NCBI GenBank assembly: GCA_027422505.1
Contig: JAPQWV010000329.1
Coordinates: forward strand, 248,001-312,000
Origin: Craterostigma plantagineum
Lineage: Eukaryota > Streptophyta > Magnoliopsida > Lamiales > Linderniaceae
Reading direction: 5' to 3'
DNA length: 64,000 nt
Positions 55,601 to 64,000 of the stretch are shown piece by piece. Each line of letters begins with the position of its first letter. The first letter of the stretch is position 1. Under the pieces are notes generated by a model, which was not told the origin of the DNA, did no database searches, and saw nothing but the letters and a program-made list of their open reading frames with translations. The position numbers and the translations under genes are program-made.

Positions 55601-56988
55601 CTGCCCGAGGAAAAGGTGTTTACTTTTTCGGGTAAAACCGTTCCGAATCGTATTCCACGAATCTCGGCGCTGAAGGCTCAACGACTATTGAGATCCGATT
55701 GTGAGTCTTATCTCGTATTTGCGGTGAAGACGGAGGAGTTACCTCAGCCAGAATTGAAAGACGTACCTGTAGTCAACGAATATGCCGATGTATTTCCCGA
55801 TGATCTCCCGGGGTTACCCCCTGATCGAGAAATACAATTCAATATAGATCTGATGTCGGGGTCCGCCCCAATCTCCAACGCTCCATATCGCCTAGCACCC
55901 AATGAACTGAAGGAGTTGAAGGAACAATTGGAGGATTTACTGCAGAAAGGGTTTATTCAACCCAGTTTTTCACCGTGGGGAGCACCAGTCCTATTTGTAC
56001 GGAAGAAGGATGGGTCGATGCGACTATGTATCGACTTTAGAGAATTGAACAAGATTACCATCAAGAATAAATACCCCCTGCCAAGGATCGATGATTTGTT
56101 CGACCAGCTACAAGGAGCGACGGTATTCTCGAAAATTGACCTCCGTTTGGGATGCCATCAGTTAAAGATTAGGGAGGTAGATGTTCCTAAAACCGCATTC
56201 AGTACGAGGTACGGCCATTACGAGTTTTTGGTCATGCCTTTTGGACTGACAAATGCCCCAGCTCCTTTTATGGACTTGATGAATCGGGTCTTTAAAGACT
56301 ACCTTGATCGGTTCGTTATCGTCTTTATCGACGATATTGTAATCTATTCTAAGACAAGAGACGAACACGAAAGCCATCTGCGAACCGTCTTAGGAATCCT
56401 ACGAGAGAAACAGCTCTACGCAAATTCAAGAAATGCGAATTCTGGCTTGAGCATGTAGCCTTCTTGGGACATGTGATTTCTGGAAATGGAATATCTGTGG
56501 ACCCGAGTAAGATTGAGGCCGTGAACAATTGGCCACGACCGGCTACTCCGACTGAAATCCGAAGTTTCCTAGGACTTGCGGGATATTACCGTAAGTTCAT
56601 AGCTGACTTCTCTAGCATTGCCTCGACTCTGACAAACTTGACCAGAAAGAACTTCAAATGGACAGATGCATGTGAGCAGAGTTTTCAGGAGCTAAAGAAA
56701 CGACTTACTACAGCTCCTGTTCTAATTATACCCTCGGGAACTGGAGGATTCTCGGTCTACAGCGACGCCTCGAAGAACGGATTGGGATGTGTATTGATGC
56801 AGAAAGGCAAAGTAATTGCTTACGCCTACCGACAACTGAAAGAGTACGAGAATAACTACCCGACCCATGACCTGGAATTAGTAGTGGTTTTCGCTCTAAA
56901 GATCTGGAGACACTACCTTTACGGAGAAAGGTGTGAGATCTTCACAGACCACAAGAGCTTAAAGTACTTCTTCACCCAGAAGGAGTAA
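55601..56988 (+). pseudogene. Element 4 reverse transcriptase and RNase H
   Basis: RT frame 55616-56458 has the linker [50 protein letters not shown] (usually RSGYHQ, so two changes), [12 protein letters not shown] and the catalytic FIDD (about 56327). A shift near 56420 moves sense to the frame of 56464-56988: [50 protein letters not shown], ending at TAA 56986 where related copies have Leu. Confidence 0.92.
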
Positions 56989-58157
56989 AATATGCGACAA
57001 CGACGATGGATGGAGCTTGTGAAGGACTACGATTGCGTCATTAATTATCATCCGGGCAAGGCAAACTTAGTCGCAGACGCGCTCAGTCGAAAGATTATTA
57101 GCACATAATTGCACAGACTCGGAGTGGAAGTAGTTGATTTAGGCGAAGTCGAGAAGAAACTAGCAACACTAACTCTTCAGCCTACGTCGCTAGAACGAAT
57201 CAGAAAGGCCCAAGAAGATGACGAATTTTATCTAAAGGTAAAAGATGCACTCCCCGACGACTTTGCAATCCGAGAAGACGGAACGTTACTGTACAAGAAT
57301 CGACTGTACGTGCCTAGTGACGAGGAGTTACGCCGAACGATAATGATAGAAGCGCACGCAACTACCTACTCCGTACATCCGGGCTCGACTAAAATGTACC
57401 AAGACTTGCGAATCACGTATTGGTGGCCGGGAATGAAAAAGGACATAGCGGAGTTCGTAAATCGATGTATGACGTGCCAGCTAATCAAAGCCGAACACCA
57501 GTTACCAGCTGGAACTCTACAACCCTTACCAATACCCGAATGGAAATGGGATCACATCACGATGGACTTCGTCGTTGGCTTACCTAAAATGACGAAAGGC
57601 CACGATGCTATTTGGGTGATCGTGGATCGCCTAACCAAATTAGCCCATTTCATTCCTATCAGCTCTACTTTTTCCATGGAACGGTATGCTGAATTATATA
57701 TTCAGGAAATTGTTCGACTCCATGGAATTCCAATTTCTATCGTCTCGGATCGAGATTCGAGATTTCTATCGAACTTTTGGTAGAGCTTACAAAAAGCAAT
57801 GCCAAGCTCTCGTTCAGTACTGCATACCATCCCCAGACCGATGGGCAGTCTGAACGGACGATCCAAACCCTTGAGGACATGTTACGAGCCTACATGCTAG
57901 ACTTCAGAGGAAATTGGAGCAAATATTTCCCCAGTCCATTATATGGGCGCAAATGCCGATCCCCAGTCCATTGGGACGAAATCGGCGAACGAGCTGTATT
58001 AGGACCCGATATGATCCGAGAAACAACAGAAGCAGTGACCAAAATTCGGGAAAAAATGCGAACGGCTCAGAGTCGACAGAAGAGTTATGCAGATCATCGA
58101 CGACGACCTTTGGAGTTCGCAGAAGATGACCAAGTGTTTCTAAAGATTCCCCGATGA
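56989..58157 (+). pseudogene. Element 4 RNase H end and integrase
   Basis: Reads [25 protein letters not shown] and ADALSRK, a TAA at 57106, then [11 protein letters not shown] ... CMTCQ (zinc region), [17 protein letters not shown], a TAG after NFW (57781), [13 protein letters not shown], and [15 protein letters not shown]. Between FP and LYGRKC about 22 codons are missing in frame compared with element 2 (13600-13670), just after the catalytic Glu. A shift near 58150 ends the frame. Confidence 0.92.
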
Positions 58158-58551
58158 AAGGAGTGAAGCGCTTCGGACGAAAGGGCAAGCTGAGTCCCCG
58201 CTGCATAGGCCCATTCAGAATTATCAAACGAGTCGGTGAAGTGGCGTATCAATTAGAGTTGCCGGCTTCGTTATCACAAGTTCATGACGTATTTCACGTA
58301 TGACATTACGAAAATACGTCGCGGACCCAAACCATGTTATCCAGAACGAACTTCTCTATCGACAGCTCAAGCCAGACTTGAGTTACGAAGAGAAGCCTGT
58401 GGAAACTTTGATGTACGAAATGAAACAGCTCCAGAATAAAACTATTCCGTTAGTTAAGGTTTTGTGGCATAATCAATCAGTTGAGGAAGCCACGTGGGAG
58501 CGTGAGGACGATATAAGAGTTCGTTATCCCAAATTATTCCAATCGGCGTAA
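58158..58551 (+). pseudogene. Element 4 integrase C-terminus and chromodomain-like tail
   Basis: Decayed integrase end (a GKLSPRCIGPF segment near 58185), then frame 58300-58551 with LRKYVADPNHV, LSYEEKPVETL, LQNKTIPLVKVLWHN, EEATWE and YPKLFQSA before the natural stop TAA at 58549-58551. The tail directs integration in chromoviruses. Confidence 0.88.
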
Positions 58552-58567
58552 TTTCGGGGACGAAATT
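58550..58567 (+). promoter_or_regulatory. Conserved pre-polypurine hairpin, element 4
   Basis: AATTTCG and CGAAATT pair around GGGA; the polypurine tract TTAAGGGGGGGGGGAA follows at 58571-58586. Same layout as elements 2, 3 and 5. Confidence 0.7.
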
Positions 58568-58586
58568 CTTTTAAGGGGGGGGGGAA

Positions 58587-60762
58587 TGTAATACCCGTAA
58601 AAATTTAATACGGGATTTTGGTTGTAACTAACGGCGTGAATTCATGAATGAGGAATTTTGATAAAATGATTTAAGTTCTTGAATAAAATATATAAGTATA
58701 TATAAATATATATATATTTAACTTTATTGAAAACTTACCTAAATAAATACCCAAGAATAATAATATGGGAATTAATTGGGGAACTAATTGGGTTGGGCTA
58801 TACTTAATAGACAAACAAGGCCCAAAAGTATTCAAGGTCAATAACGTTACTTAGGACTAGGGTAAAGCACAAAACCAACTTGTCTAATCAATCACTAGTA
58901 TCGAAATTCTCATGCATATCTAGTAATTCCTTAAAGAGAAAACCTTGATATCAAATGCAAAGCAAGGCAAAAGAGGAAATGAAATACAAAGGACGAAAAA
59001 CCATAGCAGGAACTTAAGGACTTTGGGCTAATTGGAAATCTTAAAAAATAAAATATTCATTGTAAGTATTATAATGTTTCATGTGCTTTCGATATGTGAT
59101 GATTTATTTGAGATTATTTGCGTGACTTCGTCTTGTGATTAGAGTATATTATGTGATTTTTTTTCGTGATTTATGTAAGTAAAGACCTAAGCTTTGAAAT
59201 AGCTATGACGAGCATACCGTGTTTAACTATGAAGTTTTCGGTATTAGAACTTGTGTGAGATCATTTAGGAAATTAGGTGGTTACGATTTTTGGGTGTTGA
59301 TAATTAGGGTTTTCTCTCATAAGTAGTATAGCAACCAAGGAAGCTTTTTTTTAGGTGTCTCTAATAATCTTCCCAATAAAGTTCAATAGTTTCTGAAGTA
59401 TTAAGTTTGCATAAGAGTTTGGAATTCGCAAACCATAAATCTCGACAATAGATCTCGGCACTTGATAGTTCGATATGATTATAATGGTTTTTTGGCCTTC
59501 TCCTAAATAGATTTCGAGATGTACAATGAAAGGATTTCGATATATAAAATAGGAGATCTCGAGATGTTTTACAGAAAGGCTTCGAGATGTAACAGGTAGA
59601 TTTCGAGATATAATATAATAACTAGAATGATTTCGATATGTATCAGATAAAGGATTCGAGATAATTTTCTTTGGTACACTTAATAAATTTTCGGTATTTT
59701 AGGACTTCGCTATATCTAGCGTCTCTGATATTTGTAGAGTTTATTTATTTTAGGGATTTCATTATTTTTAAGGCTTTCAGATATTTTAGGGTTTTCATCA
59801 TTTTAGAGTTTTTGTGATTTTAGGGTTTCGAAACTTAGAGTTTGGAAATTTCGAAGTTAGGTGACTTAGTAAATATACTGATATAATAATATTTTGTGCT
59901 CAGAGATTCGAACTGTAGGGAATTCACCAGGATTGTCGACCGATTTTAACAGGAGGACAGGTAGGTGAATCATTCATCTACGACACGTAAACGCTTACCT
60001 GCTATTATGTGATTACGTGACTTATGTGATTTACGTGTTTTACGTATGTTTTATGTGACATCAAGTTTCATGTATATGCATCACATCGCACGACATGGTG
60101 AGGAATAATGACCACATTAGTGGTGACACCTTAAGGCTTAAGGTGTCGATTGAGCGGGGTAGAGTGTGCCGATTTTGGCAGTCAGACTTGTAGCGGAGTT
60201 GAGGTTGGACTCGCGGGGCACCTGACGGGAGACAGACATGAGCGATCTGTCTACTCGGGCGTGAGCGACCCGAGGTGCAAACCGTCGGATGAGTTGTGTA
60301 GCGGAAGGGGCGACCTGATAGGAGGACGTTGACATGATCGATCAGCGCACTATCGGCGTGGGCACCGCTAGTCTGGCGTTAGCGACCAGACGATATATAT
60401 TTTATTTTATTGCGTGCGAGGTGCCGAGTCCAGCCTAGGGCCCTGATATTGAGATACGATAGAAATGTGGGAACGAGCGTGCATTATATCATGGTGTGAG
60501 AATTGGGAATTGGGAATGAGTGCACGCTGCATTGCATTTTATTCACCTACTGGGCAATTCGCTCAGTGTTTACGTGTTGTAGGTACCGAGTCTGACGCTG
60601 ACACGCGTCAAGACTGAGGCGGCTGGTGGTGGTGCTCCACGGACTCTTGAGGGCGGTGCGGTACATGGATGAAGACCTGTGGAGCGGCGATAGGGTTTTT
60701 GACCTTTTGACATTTTGGGGCTTCGGCCCATTGTACAGATACTATTATGTAAATAATATTTT
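58587..60762 (+). repeat. Element 4 3' LTR (interrupted by element 5)
   Basis: It starts TGTAATACCCG. It contains TTTCGAGAT words (about 59440-59650), the stem-loop with ACGTGTTGTAGGT (60550-60584) and ATGGATGAAGACCTGTG (60665-60681). The LTR of element 5 shows what is missing: about 90-100 bases ending CGCTACA. It stops at 60762 exactly where element 5 begins. Confidence 0.85.
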
Positions 60763-62318
60763 TGTAGCGACCCCACTCTCTAATCGCTAATTAGCGATAA
60801 ATCGCGTCGGGTTTAGCAGCGAAAGCCGCGGAGAACCCATTTTACAAAAACATTTGTTTACACAAAATGTTAATACAAATGGGCCTTAGGCCCAAATCAC
60901 CCTATCACTCGCCCACAGGTCGTCATCCATGTACAGCCCCGCCCTCAAAAGCCCATGGAAGCTCCAATAGCCAGCCTCGATCGTCGATTACCTACAACAC
61001 GCAAACACTGAGCTATTGCCCAGTAGGTGAAATAATGCATGCATGTGTGACTCGCTCACGTTCACTCACCCCCAACTCTCACTAATGCAATGCCACTCAC
61101 TATCGCTCATCACAACCGGGATACACTCACCACCTCACAACGGGCCCTGGGCTCCATACTGTGCATCATCACGCGAAATCACTACCACGATCACGAACAC
61201 TACCACAACACGATCACAACACTACGGCAGTGGCCTACACCGAGCAGCCTCCCTGAGCCGTATCAGGTCACACTCTCGGGTCGCCTCTTCTGCCAATGCG
61301 GTGCCCACGCTGGTAGCCTACACCAGGCCCCGTAAGGGTACCCAGGTCGCACCCTCCAGGTCGCCTCCTCCCGCATGCGACAGCGTGGCCTACACTAGCT
61401 AGTCTACTTGGGGATGTCCCAAGTCGTTCCTTTCTAGGTCGCCCGCAGTCTGCCGCACAATGTCCAACGGGCCAATGGCTCACCGTCACAGGCGCTGGCG
61501 CACAGCAGATGCCCCACTCACGTGACTCCTCTACGGGTCGACAGCCAATATCGGCTACTCGCTCACAAGGTACAATACAGTACCACCGTTCCACCACGGT
61601 ACACTCCGTGAAATGACGTGTAATGCACATGCAGGCATTTACGTGATAATACATGAAACGTGATGCCACATGAAATGCACATAAAACACATAATTCACCG
61701 AAGCACATAAAATCACATAATTATCAAATAGGTGTTTACGCGTTGTAGATGGATATTCCACCTACCTGTCCTCCTGCTACAGTCAAATAGAAGGTCTGGC
61801 GTAGTCTCTATATTTCGATCCTCTCCTCCTCTTCGTTTTCTTTGAATTTGTTTAAAGGTCTAAACTTGTTAAAGCTCTCTCTCTCTCCTAGTCTTATTTT
61901 TTTTCGTTTTTGTTCTCTTCTTTTTCCAAACTGAGGGTTTTGCCTAAAGGAATTATGTATGGATATGTATTAAGGTTCTTGGTTAACGTGAGAAATGATG
62001 GGCATGTGGTGACGTGATTTTTCCCTAAGGCATAAGCAACTTAATTCTCAATATTTATCTTTACCAACTTGGGCCTTAATTATATATATATGTATATTAA
62101 ATAGCCCAACATTATAAGTTCCTATATTGTTTATTTTTATACCCCAACATCTTAAATCTTTAAATTATTTTTATATTTCTTTGGTTAAATTTCGAAATAT
62201 TTTTGGGATTAAAACTTATATTTTTGTTCCGCAATATAATTTCTTATCAAACTCCCTAATTTGTAAAATTACCCATTTAATTACATCAAAATCCCGTTTT
62301 AAATTTACGGGTATTACA
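60763..62318 (-). repeat. Element 5 3' LTR
   Basis: 1556 bp, plus-strand ends TGTAGCGACC and GGTATTACA. The first 54 bases match 63947-64000. On the minus strand it carries the stem-loop and ACGTGTTGTAGGT-like word (complement of about 60990-61023) and ATGGATGACGACCTGTG (complement of 60914-60930). It is related to, but clearly diverged from, the LTR of element 4, to which it lies in inverted orientation. Confidence 0.9.
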
Positions 62319-62633
62319 TCCTCCCTCCCTTAAAAGAATTTCGTCCCCGAAATTACGCCGACCGGAATAACACGGGGCATCGATTTCTTTTATCCTTACA
62401 GGGGTTATGGATGTATTTGTTGTCGCAGTTCTCGTATTCGGGAAAAGCGAACGATAACCCTCAGTTTTGAAAATTTACCATTCTTATCGGGAATCATTAT
62501 TCCTCGATTGTCAGTTTTTCCCTGTTACTTAATTTAATTGTGTTGAACAACTAGACAAAATATTTATATTATCTTACAATACAAAATATTACCGCTTCTA
62601 GTTCACAAGTTCACAAAATGAGGGTATTCTATT
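62319..62633 (-). other. Element 5 3' untranslated region, hairpin and polypurine tract
   Basis: On the minus strand: about 240 bases of unassigned AT-rich sequence, then a short remnant of the pol end, the hairpin AATTTCG-GGGA-CGAAATT (62337-62354) and the polypurine tract AAGGGAGGGAGGA (complement of 62319-62332). The central stretch has no counterpart elsewhere in the window and may be filler from the deletion event. Confidence 0.7.
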
Positions 62634-63794
62634 TTACATATTCGGTTCTACCCCAGGATGTTTTTCATCTTCTTCTGCAGTGAGGGTAAATACTCTAGGA
62701 AGTACCCTCGGAGGTTGGTTCGGCACAGGTTGTTGATTCCGTGCAGGGTTCGGATTAACTGGTGGATTCTCACGACAAAATCGCGAGATATGGCCCGCCT
62801 TTCCACAGTTGAAGCACTTGATATTAGGATTAGGTCCAAAACAGACGCCGACATGTTGACGTCCACACATGTGGCAAGTCGGCATCGGTTGTTTGGCCAG
62901 AGCATTGTTAGGTCTCGCATTCGGCCTTTGTTCCCATCTGGGTTCATTTGGCCTCCCGCGGTTTGGCTGATTAGGAGCATGATCGACCAATCGTTTCTTC
63001 TCGTTTCCTTCGCGACCGTATTGTCCCTGCTCCATCTTTCTCTTTGCTTCGCGATCTTTAGATAGCCTCGTCTCGGCTTCTTCGGCCACCAAAGCTCGTT
63101 CGGCAGCCTTAGCATAGGTCATATCAGGAGATCTCGTCACCGCGACATCTCGGTACAGTTCAGACTTCAGGCCGATTAGAAAACGTCCCACCTTAAGGTT
63201 GTCTGTCGCTACTACGTGAGGAGCAAAGCGAGAAAGTTGCTCAAATTTGCGGATGTATTCCGCAACAGTCATTCCGCCCTGACGAAGATTGATGAATTCT
63301 TCCATTTTCGTGTCACGGGCAGAAATACTAAAATACTTTTCCTCGAAGAGCTCTTTAAAGCGCTCCCAGGTCATCGTATTTGGATTTTCCATCACCTTAA
63401 TGGTGTCCCACCAGTATCCGGCATTTCCCCGGAGTTGAAAGGCAGCACATAGAACTTTCTCCTCTTCGGGAGTTCGGCTATATTGGAACGTGGACTCAAT
63501 GGTTCTAAGCCACTCACCCGCTGCAATTGGATCCACAGTGTCTTCAAAAATAGGCGGATTGAGTTTACGGAACCTATGCCCGATGGTTTCGGTTCTATCG
63601 ATCTGGGGCGACGTATGTCGCTCCGACGAATTTTGGTTGCGTATCAGGGCATTAATTTGTTCGGATTGGAGCCGAACAAGATCAGCAAGCTGGGAAATTG
63701 TACGGTTCGAGTCATGTTCATCGGGACTGGATTCCCGTTCATCGTGGTGTTGTCGGCTTGATTCGCCATTAAATTCACTCCTAGTTCGTACCAT
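62634..63794 (-). CDS. gag: Intact Gag of element 5 (386 residues)
   Basis: An unbroken frame from ATG 63794, about 140 bases after the primer-binding site, to TAA 62634. The order is: a charged, disordered start, a coiled-coil-like stretch (ISQLADLVRLQSEQINALIRNQ), the Gag core (FRKLNPPIFEDTVDPIAAGEWL, LRGNAGYWWDTIKVMENP, FKELFEEKYF, EFINLRQGGMTVAEYIRKFEQLSRFAPHVV, VGRFLIGLKSELYRDVA), a basic linker, a variant Cys cluster CHMCGRQHVGVC, and a CCHC knuckle with C327, C330, H335 and C340. It ends 46 residues later, just before where protease would start. Gag would assemble particles and bind RNA in the cytoplasm. It is the only complete element protein in the window. Confidence 0.92.
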   Translation of the reverse strand: MVRTRSEFNGESSRQHHDERESSPDEHDSNRTISQLADLVRLQSEQINALIRNQNSSERHTSPQIDRTETIGHRFRKLNPPIFEDTVDPIAAGEWLRTIESTFQYSRTPEEEKVLCAAFQLRGNAGYWWDTIKVMENPNTMTWERFKELFEEKYFSISARDTKMEEFINLRQGGMTVAEYIRKFEQLSRFAPHVVATDNLKVGRFLIGLKSELYRDVAVTRSPDMTYAKAAERALVAEEAETRLSKDREAKRKMEQGQYGREGNEKKRLVDHAPNQPNRGRPNEPRWEQRPNARPNNALAKQPMPTCHMCGRQHVGVCFGPNPNIKCFNCGKAGHISRFCRENPPVNPNPARNQQPVPNQPPRVLPRVFTLTAEEDEKHPGVEPNM

Positions 63795-63932
63795 TTTATC
63801 CTACTAATTATAATCAAAGTTTCACATTAGCACATAAGAATTATCACAGATACATAAACACTTACAGACGAGGCTGGGCTTCCATGCTTTTGAGCGGCCG
63901 TACATGGACAGTCTACAGAATCTATATCCTAA

Positions 63933-63944
63933 GCTCTGATACCA
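63933..63944 (-). other. Element 5 primer-binding site
   Basis: Complement TGGTATCAGAGC, two bases from the 5' LTR border at 63947. Confidence 0.92.
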
Positions 63945-63946
63945 CC

Positions 63947-64000
63947 TGTAGCGACCCCACTCTCTAATCGCTAATTAGCGATAAATCGCGTCGGGTTTAG
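63947..64000 (-). repeat. Element 5 5' LTR, first 54 bases in the window
   Basis: TGTAGCGACCCCACTCTC and the following bases repeat 60763-60816, so the second LTR of element 5 begins here and continues past the window. Confidence 0.92.

Larger units (their letters stand above)
55186..60762 (+). mobile_element. Element 4: 5'-truncated chromodomain gypsy element
   Basis: Pol begins near 55186 at the gag/protease border without 5' LTR or gag, directly fused to outer copia ORF2. It runs protease, RT, RNase H, integrase, chromodomain-like tail, hairpin, polypurine tract, then a 3' LTR from 58587. The LTR is cut at 60762 by element 5, and its last part should lie beyond the window. The coding is closest in the window to element 2. 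It has at least seven stops or shifts and an in-frame deletion in integrase. Confidence 0.85.
60763..64000 (-). mobile_element. Element 5: gag-only LTR element (TR-GAG type), incomplete at window end
   Basis: 3' LTR 60763-62318, internal region 62319-63946 and the first 54 bases of the 5' LTR from 63947. Primer-binding site (63933-63944), hairpin and polypurine tract are in place. Between gag and the polypurine tract there is no pol: only about 310 bases, the last of which match the final bases of a chromovirus pol gene (TTCCGGTCGGCGTAATTTCG compared with element 4 near 58535-58556). It was made by deletion of pol from a full element related to element 4. Such LTR-gag-LTR elements are known as TR-GAGs and depend on enzymes from relatives. 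The left target duplication should be ATTTT (60758-60762). Confidence 0.88.

Noticed and set aside
61268..61708. 146-residue minus-strand frame within the LTR of element 5
   Set aside because: It lies wholly in the LTR, has no recognisable domain, and the same region of element 4's LTR is not open. Chance frame.

Overview
The window is plant nuclear DNA, most likely from an angiosperm (probably a eudicot) with a repeat-rich genome. Almost every base that can be assigned belongs to a transposable element, and no ordinary host gene is visible. The plant assignment rests on the element types: chromodomain Ty3/gypsy elements primed at the site TGGTATCAGAGC, a Tat-like gypsy derivative, a Ty1/copia element with a large extra downstream ORF, a Helitron helicase remnant, a DUF1985-type transposon protein and a hAT non-autonomous insertion. 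I cannot name the species.

Layout. 1-5048: old AT-rich transposon debris, with an LTR end plus primer-binding site at the left edge, a Helitron helicase tail, palindromic subterminal-type repeats and the first part of a DUF1985-like gene. 5049-21763: element 1, a Tat-like minus-strand LTR element without pol, target duplication ATTGG. It splits the DUF1985 gene, which resumes at 21764. Element 2 (6673-17265, plus strand, duplication CTCCC) is nested inside it; it is a chromodomain gypsy element with about 2.96 kb LTRs and a broken gag-pol. 22178-23185: second copy of a debris segment already seen at 1207-2358. 23186-34222: element 3, a minus-strand chromodomain gypsy element with 3.2 kb LTRs, duplication GCAAC. 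34223-35852: rest of the debris, a probable solo LTR, and a tandem duplication carrying a partial copia LTR. 35853-about 55185: an outer copia element (3' LTR and ORF2 only) interrupted by an inner copia element of the same family (36334-52460, duplication TCGTC), itself hit by a hAT element (47124-47946, duplication CGCACGGA). About 55185-60762: element 4, a 5'-truncated plus-strand chromodomain gypsy element whose 3' LTR is interrupted by element 5 (60763 to beyond the window end), a minus-strand LTR-gag-LTR element with an intact gag ORF and no pol.

How the parts relate. None of the pol genes is intact: each carries several frameshifts or stop codons. The only long undamaged protein that makes sense by itself is the 386-residue Gag of element 5, so any current mobility here would need enzymes supplied from elsewhere. 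Elements 2, 3, 4 and 5 belong to related chromodomain families and share short non-coding structures: a four-base-loop hairpin directly before the polypurine tract, and (in 2, 4 and 5) a stem-loop plus two conserved words inside the LTR. The order of insertion can be read from the nesting and the perfect target duplications. All family names rest on motif reading, not on database searches.
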